Origin: Komagataeibacter europaeus LMG 18890
GTDB lineage: Bacteria > Pseudomonadota > Alphaproteobacteria > Acetobacterales > Acetobacteraceae
Length of the DNA: 32,551 nucleotides
NCBI RefSeq assembly: GCF_000285295.1
Contig: NZ_CADP01000015.1
Span: 21,816-54,366 of the forward strand
Direction: 5' to 3'
Shown: one piece after another, positions 1 through 6,911 of the stretch
Position numbering within the stretch: position 1 is the first letter of the stretch
Layout of the letters: the number at the start of each line of letters is the position of its first letter
Position numbers and translations under genes: made by a program
The notes under the pieces: model-generated
Databases searched by the model: none
What the model was told of the DNA's origin: nothing
Seen by the model: only the letters and a program-made list of their open reading frames with translations

Positions 1-1062
1 CCTGCCGCCCCGCCATCCTGTGGCCCGGTGCCTGCCGCGCCCGGCGCACCGCCCGTATCGGCCCAGCCGGAAAAGGACTGGGGCGAGACTGCCGAGATCA
101 CCGTGCGCGAGGCCCTGCGCGACGCCATGGCCGCGGAGCTTGCGCGGGACGGGGACGTGTTCCTGATCGGTGAGGAAGTGGCCCAGTACCAGGGGGCCTA
201 CAAGGTCTCGCAGGGGCTGCTGGACCAGTTTGGTGAAAAGCGGGTGATCGACACCCCCATTACCGAACAGGGCTTTACCGGCATGGCCATCGGGGCCGCG
301 CTGACCGGGCTGAAGCCGATTGTGGAGTTCATGACCATGAACTTCGCCATGCAGGCCATTGACCAGATCATCAATTCCGCCGCCAAGACGCGCTACATGT
401 CGGGCGGGCAGATGTCGTGCCCCATCGTGTTCCGTGGCCCCAATGGCGCGGCCGCCCGCGTGGGCGCGCAGCATTCGCAGTGTTACGCAAGCTGGTACGG
501 CCATGTGCCGGGGCTGAAGGTGGTCGCACCCTGGTCGGCGGCGGATGCCAAGGGCCTGCTGCGCGCGGCCATCCGTGATCCCAACCCGGTCATCTTCCTT
601 GAAAACGAAATCCTGTACGGACAGCGTTTTCCCTGCCCGGTGGATGAGGACTTCATCCTGCCGATCGGCAAGGCGAAGATCGAGCGCGCGGGCACGGATG
701 TCACCATCGTCACCTTCTCCATCATGGTTGGCACGGCGCTGGAAGCGGCGGCGAAGCTGGCGGAGCAGGGGATCGAGGCCGAGGTCATCAACCTGCGCAC
801 CATCCGCCCGCTGGATACCCAGACCGTGGTGGACAGCGTGAAGAAGACCAGCCGCCTGGTCACGGTGGAAGAAGGCTGGCCGTTCGCGGGCATTGGCGCT
901 GAAATCGCCATGCAGGTGATCGAACGTGCGTTTGACTACCTTGATGCGCCGCCGGTGCGCGTGACCGGGGCCGACGTGCCCATGCCGTTCGCCGCCAACC
1001 TTGAAAAACTCGCGCTGCCCAACCCGGACTGGATCATCAATGCCGTCCGGCAGGTTGTGTGA
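1..1062 (+). CDS. pdhB: Pyruvate dehydrogenase E1 component, beta subunit (5' truncated by window)
   Basis: This is the beta subunit of the thiamine-diphosphate E1 enzyme, which decarboxylates pyruvate and reductively acetylates the lipoyl group of E2 in the cytoplasmic PDH complex. The frame is open from base 1, and 353 residues are visible. They begin in a Pro/Ala-rich linker (about residues 1-25) and continue into the transketolase-like pyrimidine-binding domain ([36 protein letters not shown]) and the transketolase C-terminal domain ([24 protein letters not shown]). E1-beta proteins of several alphaproteobacteria carry an N-terminal lipoyl domain joined by such a linker, so the gene very probably starts upstream of the window. 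The GTG at 28 lies inside the linker and is unlikely to be the real start. pdhC follows 14 bp after the stop, which indicates one operon. Identity is secure; the N-terminal architecture is inferred. Confidence 0.95.
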   Translation, partial: PAAPPSCGPVPAAPGAPPVSAQPEKDWGETAEITVREALRDAMAAELARDGDVFLIGEEVAQYQGAYKVSQGLLDQFGEKRVIDTPITEQGFTGMAIGAALTGLKPIVEFMTMNFAMQAIDQIINSAAKTRYMSGGQMSCPIVFRGPNGAAARVGAQHSQCYASWYGHVPGLKVVAPWSAADAKGLLRAAIRDPNPVIFLENEILYGQRFPCPVDEDFILPIGKAKIERAGTDVTIVTFSIMVGTALEAAAKLAEQGIEAEVINLRTIRPLDTQTVVDSVKKTSRLVTVEEGWPFAGIGAEIAMQVIERAFDYLDAPPVRVTGADVPMPFAANLEKLALPNPDWIINAVRQVV

Positions 1063-1076
1063 AGGGGGATCGCACG

Positions 1077-2333
1077 ATGTCCATCAACATCCTGATGCCC
1101 GCCCTGTCGCCCACCATGAAGGAAGGCAAGCTGGCCCGCTGGGTCAAGGCGGAAGGCGAGGCGATTGCCGCGGGCGACGTGATCGCGGAAATCGAAACCG
1201 ACAAGGCCACGATGGAAGTCGAGGCCGTGGATGAAGGCGTGCTGGGCCGCATCCTGATCCCCGAGGGGACGGAAGGCATCGCCGTCAACACGCCGATTGG
1301 CATACTGGTGGCCGAAGGCGAAAGCGTGCCGGATGCGCCCGTATCCGCCCCCGCGGCCCCGGCGGCGGCAACGCCCGCTTCCGCGGCGGCACCCACCGCA
1401 ACCCCTGCACCGCAGGCCGCGCCCGCTGCGCCCCCGGCGGGCAGGGGCAGGCGCGTGTTCGCGTCCCCGCTGGCGCGCCGGATCGCGGTGGGCAGGGGCA
1501 TTGACCTGTCCACGCTGAAGGGCAGCGGCCCCAACGGGCGCATCGTGCGCCGCGATGTGGAACAGGCGGCCGCGGCCCCGGCACAGGCACCGGCACCGAA
1601 ACCCGCAGCCCCTGCCGCACCGGCCGTGGCAGCCGCCGGGTATGAAAGCGTGCCGCATTCCACCATGCGCAAGGTGATCGCGCGCAGGCTGACGGAAGCC
1701 AAGACCACCGTTCCGCATTTCTATGTGGAAATGGATGTGCAGCTTGACGCGCTGCTGGCCCTGCGCACCCAGCTTAATGCCGCCGCCCCCGGCGATGGGC
1801 CGGGTGCGTACAAGATCTCCGTCAACGACATGCTGGTGAAGGCCGCCGCCATCACGCTGCGCCGCGTGCCCAGGGTCAACGTGGCGTACAGCGATGACGC
1901 GATGCTGGTTTATGACGACGTGGATATTTCCGTCGCCGTTTCCATCCCCGATGGCCTGATCACGCCCATCGTCCGCAATGCCGACACCAAGGGCCTGCGC
2001 CAGATCAGTCTGGAAACACGCGACCTTGTGGCCCGCGCGCGCGCCGGCAAGCTGAAGCCGGAGGAATTCCAGGGTGGCACGTTCTCCATTTCCAACATGG
2101 GGATGTACGGGGTGAAGGCGTTTTCCGCCATCCTCAACCCGCCACAGGCCGGTATCCTCGCCATTGCGGCGGGTGAGCGCAGGCCGGTGGTGAAGGGGAA
2201 TGAAATCACCATCGCCACCGTCATGACCGTGACCCTGTCGGTTGATCACCGCGTGGTGGACGGCGCACTGGCGGCGGAATGGGTCTCGGCCTTCCGCAAC
2301 GTGGTTGAAAACCCCATGAGCCTTGTGGTCTGA
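1077..2333 (+). CDS. pdhC: Pyruvate dehydrogenase E2, dihydrolipoamide acetyltransferase
   Basis: This protein transfers the acetyl group from its lipoyl arm to CoA and forms the core of the PDH complex. The 418-residue product has the classical E2 order. An N-terminal lipoyl domain covers about residues 1-80, with the lipoylated Lys43 in ETDKATMEVE. An Ala/Pro linker follows, then a peripheral subunit-binding domain at about 125-160 (FASPLARRIA, GPNGRIVRRDV) and a second Ala/Pro linker. The catalytic domain runs from about residue 190 to the end and ends in DHRVVDG, with the active-site His391 and Asp395. I chose ATG 1077 because an AAGGGGGA ribosome site lies just upstream and MSINILMPALSPTM is the usual E2 N-terminus. 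The frame stays open to a GTG at 1059, which overlaps pdhB. lpd follows 12 bp after the stop. Confidence 0.97.
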   Translation: MSINILMPALSPTMKEGKLARWVKAEGEAIAAGDVIAEIETDKATMEVEAVDEGVLGRILIPEGTEGIAVNTPIGILVAEGESVPDAPVSAPAAPAAATPASAAAPTATPAPQAAPAAPPAGRGRRVFASPLARRIAVGRGIDLSTLKGSGPNGRIVRRDVEQAAAAPAQAPAPKPAAPAAPAVAAAGYESVPHSTMRKVIARRLTEAKTTVPHFYVEMDVQLDALLALRTQLNAAAPGDGPGAYKISVNDMLVKAAAITLRRVPRVNVAYSDDAMLVYDDVDISVAVSIPDGLITPIVRNADTKGLRQISLETRDLVARARAGKLKPEEFQGGTFSISNMGMYGVKAFSAILNPPQAGILAIAAGERRPVVKGNEITIATVMTVTLSVDHRVVDGALAAEWVSAFRNVVENPMSLVV

Positions 2334-2345
2334 GGAAACGGTTTG

Positions 2346-3755
2346 ATGAGCACCACGCAATTTGATGTCATTATCATCGGTGGCGGGCCGGGCGGTTATG
2401 TCGCGGCCATCCGCGCGGGCCAGCTTGGGCTGAAGGTCGCGGTGGTCGAGGCGGCACAGCTTGGGGGCATCTGCCTCAACTGGGGCTGTATCCCGACCAA
2501 GGCGTTGCTGCGCGCGTCCGAAATCAACCACCTGCTGCACAACCTTGGCGAATTCGGGTTTGCGGCGGACAATGTGCGTTTTGACTTCGCCAGGGTAATC
2601 AAGCGGTCGCGCAATGTCGCGGCACAGCTTTCCGCCGGCGTCGCCCACCTGCTGAAAAAGCACAAGGTCACGGTCATCAACGGCTTTGGCAGGCTGGCGG
2701 GCGCCACGGGCGGGCAGCGCAAGGTATCGGTCAGCGTGGATGGAAAGGAAACCGCCACCCTGACCGCGCCCAACGTGGTCGTGGCCACGGGCGCGCGTGC
2801 GCGCGTGCTGCCGGGTCTGGAACCCGATGGCAGGCTGGTCTGGTCCTACCGTGAGGCGATGGTGCCGAAAGAACTGCCGCGCAGCCTGCTGGTGATCGGG
2901 TCGGGCGCGATCGGGGTCGAATTCGCCTCCTTCTATCGCAACATGGGCGCGGAAGTGACGATTGTGGAAGTCGCCGACCGCATCCTGCCGGTTGAAGATG
3001 CGGAAATCAGCGCCTTTGCCCGCAAGGCGCTGGAAAAGCAGGGGATGAAGATCCTGACCGGGGCGAAGCTGGGCGCGATCCGCAAGGGCGACAACGCCGT
3101 CACCATCGACGTGACCGTGGATGGCAAGGTGCAGCAGGTCATGGTGGAGCGCGTGATCTCGGCGGTCGGCATTGTCGGCAATGTCGAGAATATCGGCCTG
3201 GAAGGCACCGCGATCGAAGTGGACCGCACCCATATCAAGGTCGATCCCTATTGCCGCACGGGGGAAAAAGGGGTGTACGCCATTGGCGACATCGTCGGCG
3301 CCCCGTGGCTTGCGCACAAGGCCAGCCATGAAGGCGTGATGGTGGCCGAACAGATCGCGGGCCGCACCGTCCACCCGATCAACCCGCTGAACATTCCCGG
3401 CTGCACCTATTGCCGCCCGCAGGTTGCGTCCGTCGGCATGACGGAAGAAAAGGCGAAGGCGGCGGGCCACAAGCTGCGTATCGGGCGTTTCCCGTTCATC
3501 GGCAATGGCAAGGCGATCGCGATGGGGGAGCCGGAGGGCATGGTCAAGACCATATTCGACGACGCCACCGGCGAATTGCTGGGCGCCCACATGGTCGGCG
3601 CCGAAGTCACCGAGATGATCCAGGGTTACGTCATTGCCCGCACCGGGGAACTGACGGACGCGGAACTGAAGGAAACCATCTTCCCGCATCCCACCATATC
3701 GGAAACCATGCACGAAGCGGTGCTGGCGGCCTATGACGGGGCATTGCATATCTGA
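2346..3755 (+). CDS. lpdA: Dihydrolipoyl dehydrogenase (E3)
   Basis: This FAD-dependent E3 reoxidises the dihydrolipoyl group of E2 and passes electrons to NAD+. The 469-residue product, of normal length, starts with the FAD-binding GGGPGGYVAA (residues 12-21). The redox disulfide is Cys43/Cys48 in GGICLNWGCIPTKALL. The NAD-binding segment is VIGSGAIGVEFASFY, and the second FAD motif is GVYAIGDIVGAPWLAHKA. The C-terminal dimerisation domain ends in HPTISETMHEA and supplies the catalytic pair His448/Glu453. ATG 2346 has an AGGAA ribosome site about 8 bp upstream; a TTG directly before it is the only alternative. This is the last gene of the pdh operon. It may also serve 2-oxoglutarate dehydrogenase or the glycine cleavage system, which the window cannot show. 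Repeat copy 1 begins 15 bp after its stop. Confidence 0.97.
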   Translation: MSTTQFDVIIIGGGPGGYVAAIRAGQLGLKVAVVEAAQLGGICLNWGCIPTKALLRASEINHLLHNLGEFGFAADNVRFDFARVIKRSRNVAAQLSAGVAHLLKKHKVTVINGFGRLAGATGGQRKVSVSVDGKETATLTAPNVVVATGARARVLPGLEPDGRLVWSYREAMVPKELPRSLLVIGSGAIGVEFASFYRNMGAEVTIVEVADRILPVEDAEISAFARKALEKQGMKILTGAKLGAIRKGDNAVTIDVTVDGKVQQVMVERVISAVGIVGNVENIGLEGTAIEVDRTHIKVDPYCRTGEKGVYAIGDIVGAPWLAHKASHEGVMVAEQIAGRTVHPINPLNIPGCTYCRPQVASVGMTEEKAKAAGHKLRIGRFPFIGNGKAIAMGEPEGMVKTIFDDATGELLGAHMVGAEVTEMIQGYVIARTGELTDAELKETIFPHPTISETMHEAVLAAYDGALHI

Positions 3756-3770
3756 TTGATAAACAAGGAA

Positions 3771-3846
3771 AAGTTTTTGGATGTCGCCTTTTTTCAAAAA
3801 GGCGGCGTTCCCTGGGGCTTCCTGCAAAAAGCCTCACCAGAAACTT
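3771..3846 (+). repeat. Three-stem intergenic repeat, copy 1
   Basis: This is one of five related elements in the window. The outer arms AAGTTTTTGG (3771-3780) and CCAGAAACTT (3837-3846) pair, with one T-G wobble. They enclose hairpin 1 (CGCCTTTTT 3785-3793 with AAAAAGGCG 3796-3804) and hairpin 2 (GGGGCTT 3814-3820 with AAGCCTC 3829-3835). It lies just after lpd. There is no U-run after either hairpin, so it is not a textbook intrinsic terminator, although it may still end or stabilise the pdh transcript. Confidence 0.85.
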
Positions 3847-3991
3847 CTGACTGTCCGGCGGGCAGGGGGGACGGGCGCGCTGATCGTGCGGTTGTGATCC
3901 CCTGCCGGGACGAAGGCGGCAAGAACGCTTGACGTGGTGGGGCAGGCGTTACACTTCTGGTTATCTGCCTGTTTACGGGAATTTTTGCGTC

Positions 3992-4984
3992 ATGTCCGTG
4001 CGTTTGATGATCGATCACCGGAAGAAAGGGGAGGCCGCGCAGCGGCACCCGGAAAAGGCACACCGGCCCGACAACCCCATCGCGCGCAAGCCCGAGTGGA
4101 TACGCGTGCGCGCGCCCAACCACCCGACCTATCACGAGACGCGCAAGCTCATGCGCGACAACAGGCTGGTCACGGTGTGCGAGGAAGCGGCCTGCCCCAA
4201 TATTGGCGAATGCTGGTCCCAGCGCCACGCCACCATGATGATCATGGGGGAAATCTGCACCCGCGCCTGCGCGTTCTGCAATGTCACCACGGGCCTGCCG
4301 CATGCGCTGGATGCGGACGAACCGCAGCGCGTGGCCGACGCGGTGGCGAAGCTGGGCCTGCGGCATGTTGTCATAACATCGGTGGACCGCGACGACCTGC
4401 CCGATGGTGGCGCGCATCACTTCGCGCGCGTGATCGCGGCCATACGCGCCGCCGCCCCCGACACCACCATCGAAATCCTGACCCCGGACTTCCTGCGCAA
4501 GCCCGGCAGCCTGGAGGTCGTGGTGGCGGCGCGGCCTGACGTATTCAACCACAACCTGGAAACCGTGCCCCGGCTGTATCCCTCCATCCGGCCCGGTGCG
4601 CGGTATTACCAGTCGATGCGCCTGCTCGATGACGTGAAGCGGCTGGACCCGTCCATCTTCACGAAATCGGGACTGATGCTGGGACTGGGCGAAGAACGGC
4701 CCGAAATACTTCAGGTCATGGATGATCTGCGGATTGCGGACGTTGATTTCATCACACTGGGGCAATATCTCCAACCAACAGTGAAGCATGCTGCGGTGGC
4801 ACGGTTTGTCACGCCCGGGGAATTCGACGATTATGCGGGCATGGCCCGCGTGAAGGGGTTCCTGCAGGTCAGTTCCTCGCCACTGACACGGTCGTCGTAC
4901 CATGCGGATTCTGATTTTGCGGAATTGCGCGCCGCACGTGAACAACGCCTGCGGACAGAACGTGGCGCAACGGAGATGAAGTGA
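3992..4984 (+). CDS. lipA: Lipoyl synthase (radical SAM)
   Basis: LipA inserts two sulfur atoms into octanoyl groups on lipoyl domains, producing the cofactor used by the E2 encoded upstream. The 330-residue product has both iron-sulfur motifs: the auxiliary cluster Cys63/Cys68/Cys74 ([12 protein letters not shown]) and the radical-SAM CxxxCxxC at Cys89/Cys93/Cys96 (CTRACAFC). The LipA C-terminal signature around [12 protein letters not shown] is also present. ATG 3992 ([12 protein letters not shown]) is preceded by a weak GGGA about 11 bp upstream. ATG 4007 in the same frame is possible and would remove five residues. The frame is also open upstream to 3929, but that stretch does not look like LipA. 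The stop overlaps the next start by one base (TGATG), which suggests translational coupling. Placement next to the PDH genes fits the shared lipoate chemistry. Confidence 0.95.
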   Translation: MSVRLMIDHRKKGEAAQRHPEKAHRPDNPIARKPEWIRVRAPNHPTYHETRKLMRDNRLVTVCEEAACPNIGECWSQRHATMMIMGEICTRACAFCNVTTGLPHALDADEPQRVADAVAKLGLRHVVITSVDRDDLPDGGAHHFARVIAAIRAAAPDTTIEILTPDFLRKPGSLEVVVAARPDVFNHNLETVPRLYPSIRPGARYYQSMRLLDDVKRLDPSIFTKSGLMLGLGEERPEILQVMDDLRIADVDFITLGQYLQPTVKHAAVARFVTPGEFDDYAGMARVKGFLQVSSSPLTRSSYHADSDFAELRAAREQRLRTERGATEMK

Positions 4985-5472
4985 TGCCCACCCATGCCGA
5001 ACGTCGGCTTATCGCCTATACCCCCAGCCAGCTTTTTGATCTGGTGGCCGACGTCGGGAAATACCCCCAGTTCCTGCCGTGGTGCACCAGTGCGCGCGTG
5101 CGTACCCGCACGGCGGATGAACTGGTGGCCGACCTGACCATTGGCTTCGGTCCCTTCCTGGAGACGTTCACCAGTCGCGTCCTGCTGGAAGCGCCCGACA
5201 CCATTCGCGTCAGTTATGAAAAGGGACCGTTCCGTTACCTGAACAACGTGTGGACTTTCACCCCGGAACCGCGTGGCTGCCTGGTCGATTTTTTCGTGGA
5301 TTTCGAATTCCGCTCCCGCCTGTTGCAGGCGGCGATCGGCGTGGTGTTCAACGAAGCGGTGCGGCTTATGGTCTCGGCCTTCATCCGCCGGGCGCGTGAC
5401 ATCTATGGCCCGCCGCCCGCCGTCGCCGCACCGCAGCAACCCGTTGGCCCGGCCAAGGCCGGGAACGCCTGA
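4984..5472 (+). CDS. RatA/COQ10-type START-domain protein (putative ubiquinone-binding)
   Basis: This 162-residue protein belongs to the polyketide-cyclase/START-like family that includes yeast COQ10 and E. coli RatA. Family hallmarks are the N-terminal strand [21 protein letters not shown], the YPQFLPWC segment (about residue 29), the central GPFLETFTSRV and the C-terminal helix FNEAVRLMVSAFIRRA. COQ10 relatives bind ubiquinone and support respiration. RatA was first described as a toxin that blocks ribosome association, but for an alphaproteobacterial copy next to lipA the quinone-chaperone role is the better guess. ATG 4984 overlaps the lipA stop; a GTG directly upstream is the alternative. 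The C-terminal tail beyond about residue 142 is Pro/Ala-rich and probably disordered. The family call is firm; the function is inferred. Confidence 0.88.
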   Translation: MPTHAERRLIAYTPSQLFDLVADVGKYPQFLPWCTSARVRTRTADELVADLTIGFGPFLETFTSRVLLEAPDTIRVSYEKGPFRYLNNVWTFTPEPRGCLVDFFVDFEFRSRLLQAAIGVVFNEAVRLMVSAFIRRARDIYGPPPAVAAPQQPVGPAKAGNA

Positions 5473-5513
5473 CGGCCCCCCTTACGTAAAACCGGACAGG
5501 GAAATACCCAATC

Positions 5514-5804
5514 ATGAAAACCATTATGACCGCCATGGCAGGGGGCGTGCTGCTGTGCATGGCGCAGCCTGCGTCCGCAGCACCCGTGCCGTCGCACCAC
5601 GCGGGCAGGGAATCCGTTGCCGCCAGCGACGCGGAAACCGCCGACCTGAATGACCAGAGCCTGCAGAAGGCCCGTGCCTCGCTCAAGACCGCATCGCCCG
5701 CGCCCGTGGCGGCCCCCGGCCACCCGGTCCAGGCCGAGGGCACGGGCCAGACCGCACCGGCCATCCGCGTGCCTGAAACGGGCAGCACGGTCGCCGGATA
5801 TTAA
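5514..5804 (+). CDS. Small secreted Ala/Pro-rich protein
   Basis: I do not recognise a family. The 96-residue product has a clear signal peptide: a short basic start, a hydrophobic core (MAGGVLLCMAQ) and an Ala-X-Ala cleavage site near residues 21-23. The mature part is low-complexity, rich in Ala, Pro and Thr, with no Cys pair or evident domain. It therefore probably enters the periplasm as a short, largely disordered protein. It follows the START-domain gene by 41 bp on the same strand and may belong to the lipA transcription unit. A weak CAGGGA ribosome site lies upstream. Repeat copy 2 starts 20 bp after the stop, where the gene converges on the opposite-strand operon. The codon use and signal peptide argue that it is real. 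Confidence 0.7.
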   Translation: MKTIMTAMAGGVLLCMAQPASAAPVPSHHAGRESVAASDAETADLNDQSLQKARASLKTASPAPVAAPGHPVQAEGTGQTAPAIRVPETGSTVAGY

Positions 5805-5824
5805 TAAACTGTTTGAAAACAATA

Positions 5825-5902
5825 AAAGTTTCCGGACGTCGCCTTTTTTCGAAAAGGCGGCGTTCTTCGAAGCATTTTGAAAAAAGCTTCACCAGGAACT
5901 TT
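5825..5902 (+). repeat. Three-stem intergenic repeat, copy 2
   Basis: The outer arms AAAGTTTCCGG (5825-5835) and CCAGGAACTTT (5892-5902) pair except for one C/A position. Inside lie hairpin 1 (CGCCTTTT 5840-5847 with AAAAGGCG 5852-5859) and hairpin 2 (GAAGC 5869-5873 with GCTTC 5886-5890). It fills the gap between two convergent genes, ending 9 bp from the cinA stop on the other strand. Its orientation matches the plus-strand gene before it. Confidence 0.85.
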
Positions 5903-5911
5903 CATGACGGC

Positions 5912-6415
5912 CTATTCCGCCGATAGGCGCCCCGCATGGTCCAGCAGCAGGGCCAGCGCCGTGCGCACGGCCTGCGTGCGTACATCCCACCGTTCCCCCG
6001 CGAAAAGATGGGACACCGTATCCACCGTGCCGCTGGTGGCCACGGCAAACCAGACCAGGCCCACCGGCTTGCCCGCTGATGCCCCGCCGGGACCGGCAAT
6101 GCCGGTAATGGCGACGGACAGGTTGGCGTCGGGCGCATGGGCCAGCGCGCCCTGCGCCATGGCGGCGGCGACTTCGCGGCTGACCGCGCCGTACTGTTCC
6201 AGCAGTTTCGCGGGCACGCCCAGCGCATGGGCCTTCATGCTGTTGGAATAGGTGACAAATCCGCCGCACACCACGTCAGACGATCCGGCGGCTTCGGTCA
6301 GGGCGGCCGCCAGCAGGCCGCCGGTGCAGCTTTCCGCCGTGACAATCCGGCAGCCCGCCGAACGGAAGCGGGCCAGCGCGTCGGGCATGTGGGCAAGGAA
6401 TGTATCAGGTAACAT
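5912..6415 (-). CDS. pncC: CinA C-terminal-domain protein, nicotinamide-nucleotide amidohydrolase
   Basis: The family deamidates nicotinamide mononucleotide to nicotinate mononucleotide, recycling NMN released by DNA ligase back to NAD. The 167-residue protein is the stand-alone C-terminal domain without the N-terminal molybdopterin-binding-like half, the usual form in many proteobacteria. The conserved TAESCTGG (Ser29), the YSNSMK segment (Tyr56, Lys61) and the AITGIAGPGG loop are all present. It is the last gene of the minus-strand operon terC-slt-pgpA-cinA and starts 31 bp after the pgpA stop. ATG is at 6415. Its stop lies just beyond repeat copy 2, where it converges with the small secreted protein gene. 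Family assignment is strong. Confidence 0.92.
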   Translation of the reverse strand: MLPDTFLAHMPDALARFRSAGCRIVTAESCTGGLLAAALTEAAGSSDVVCGGFVTYSNSMKAHALGVPAKLLEQYGAVSREVAAAMAQGALAHAPDANLSVAITGIAGPGGASAGKPVGLVWFAVATSGTVDTVSHLFAGERWDVRTQAVRTALALLLDHAGRLSAE

Positions 6416-6446
6416 CCGGTATGGTCTCCTTTCCCACCCTAACGCA

Positions 6447-6911
6447 TCACGCCAGGAAACGGATGCCTGTCAGGATGATGCCTGCCATGATTCCGGCCAC
6501 GATATCGTCCCCCATGATGCCCATGGCGTCATGCCTGCGGTCGAACCAGCCCACCGGGCCGGGCTTGGTAATGTCAAACAGGCGGAACAGGGCGAAGGCC
6601 AGCAGCAGCCACAGCACGTCCGCCCACCGCAGGGCGGACAGGCGCAGGGGGGCCAGCGGGAACATGGCCAGCCACATGCCCGCGACCTCGTCGATCACGA
6701 TCCAGCCGTGATCCTCCCCGTTGGAGGCAAGCTGCGTCGCGCGGTAGCCCACCGCCGTGCACACCAGCACCGCCAGCGCCATCCAGATCCAGTGGCCCAG
6801 CAGCGGCACCCCCACGATCAGGGCGGCCAGCGACCCCACCGTGCCCGGCGCGCGCGGGGCGAACCCCGTGCCGCCAAAACTTGCGATCAGGTGGGACAGG
6901 GGACGCGCCAT
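6447..6911 (-). CDS. pgpA: Phosphatidylglycerophosphatase A
   Basis: This integral membrane phosphatase removes the phosphate from phosphatidylglycerophosphate to give phosphatidylglycerol, the substrate of the cardiolipin synthase encoded at 17885. The 154 residues show the family motifs GFAPRAPGTVGSLAAL (residues 16-31), DEVAGM with Asp74/Glu75, FRLFDITKPGPVGWFD and the C-terminal GDDIVAGIMAG, together with several hydrophobic helices. Start and upstream stop overlap as TGATG (the slt stop is read from 6913 to 6911), so translation is probably coupled to slt. Length and motif order are normal for PgpA. Confidence 0.95.
   Translation of the reverse strand: MARPLSHLIASFGGTGFAPRAPGTVGSLAALIVGVPLLGHWIWMALAVLVCTAVGYRATQLASNGEDHGWIVIDEVAGMWLAMFPLAPLRLSALRWADVLWLLLAFALFRLFDITKPGPVGWFDRRHDAMGIMGDDIVAGIMAGIILTGIRFLA

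Noticed and set aside
936-3827. A 963-codon open frame on the minus strand across the pdh genes
   Set aside because: It is antisense to three clear PDH genes. High GC3 removes stops from the opposite frame, and the translation is His/Arg/Gly-rich with no recognisable domain.
4984-5472. A toxin-antitoxin system, because the family is often labelled RatA
   Set aside because: There is no antitoxin partner, and the closest functional analogy next to lipA is the COQ10-type quinone-binding protein.
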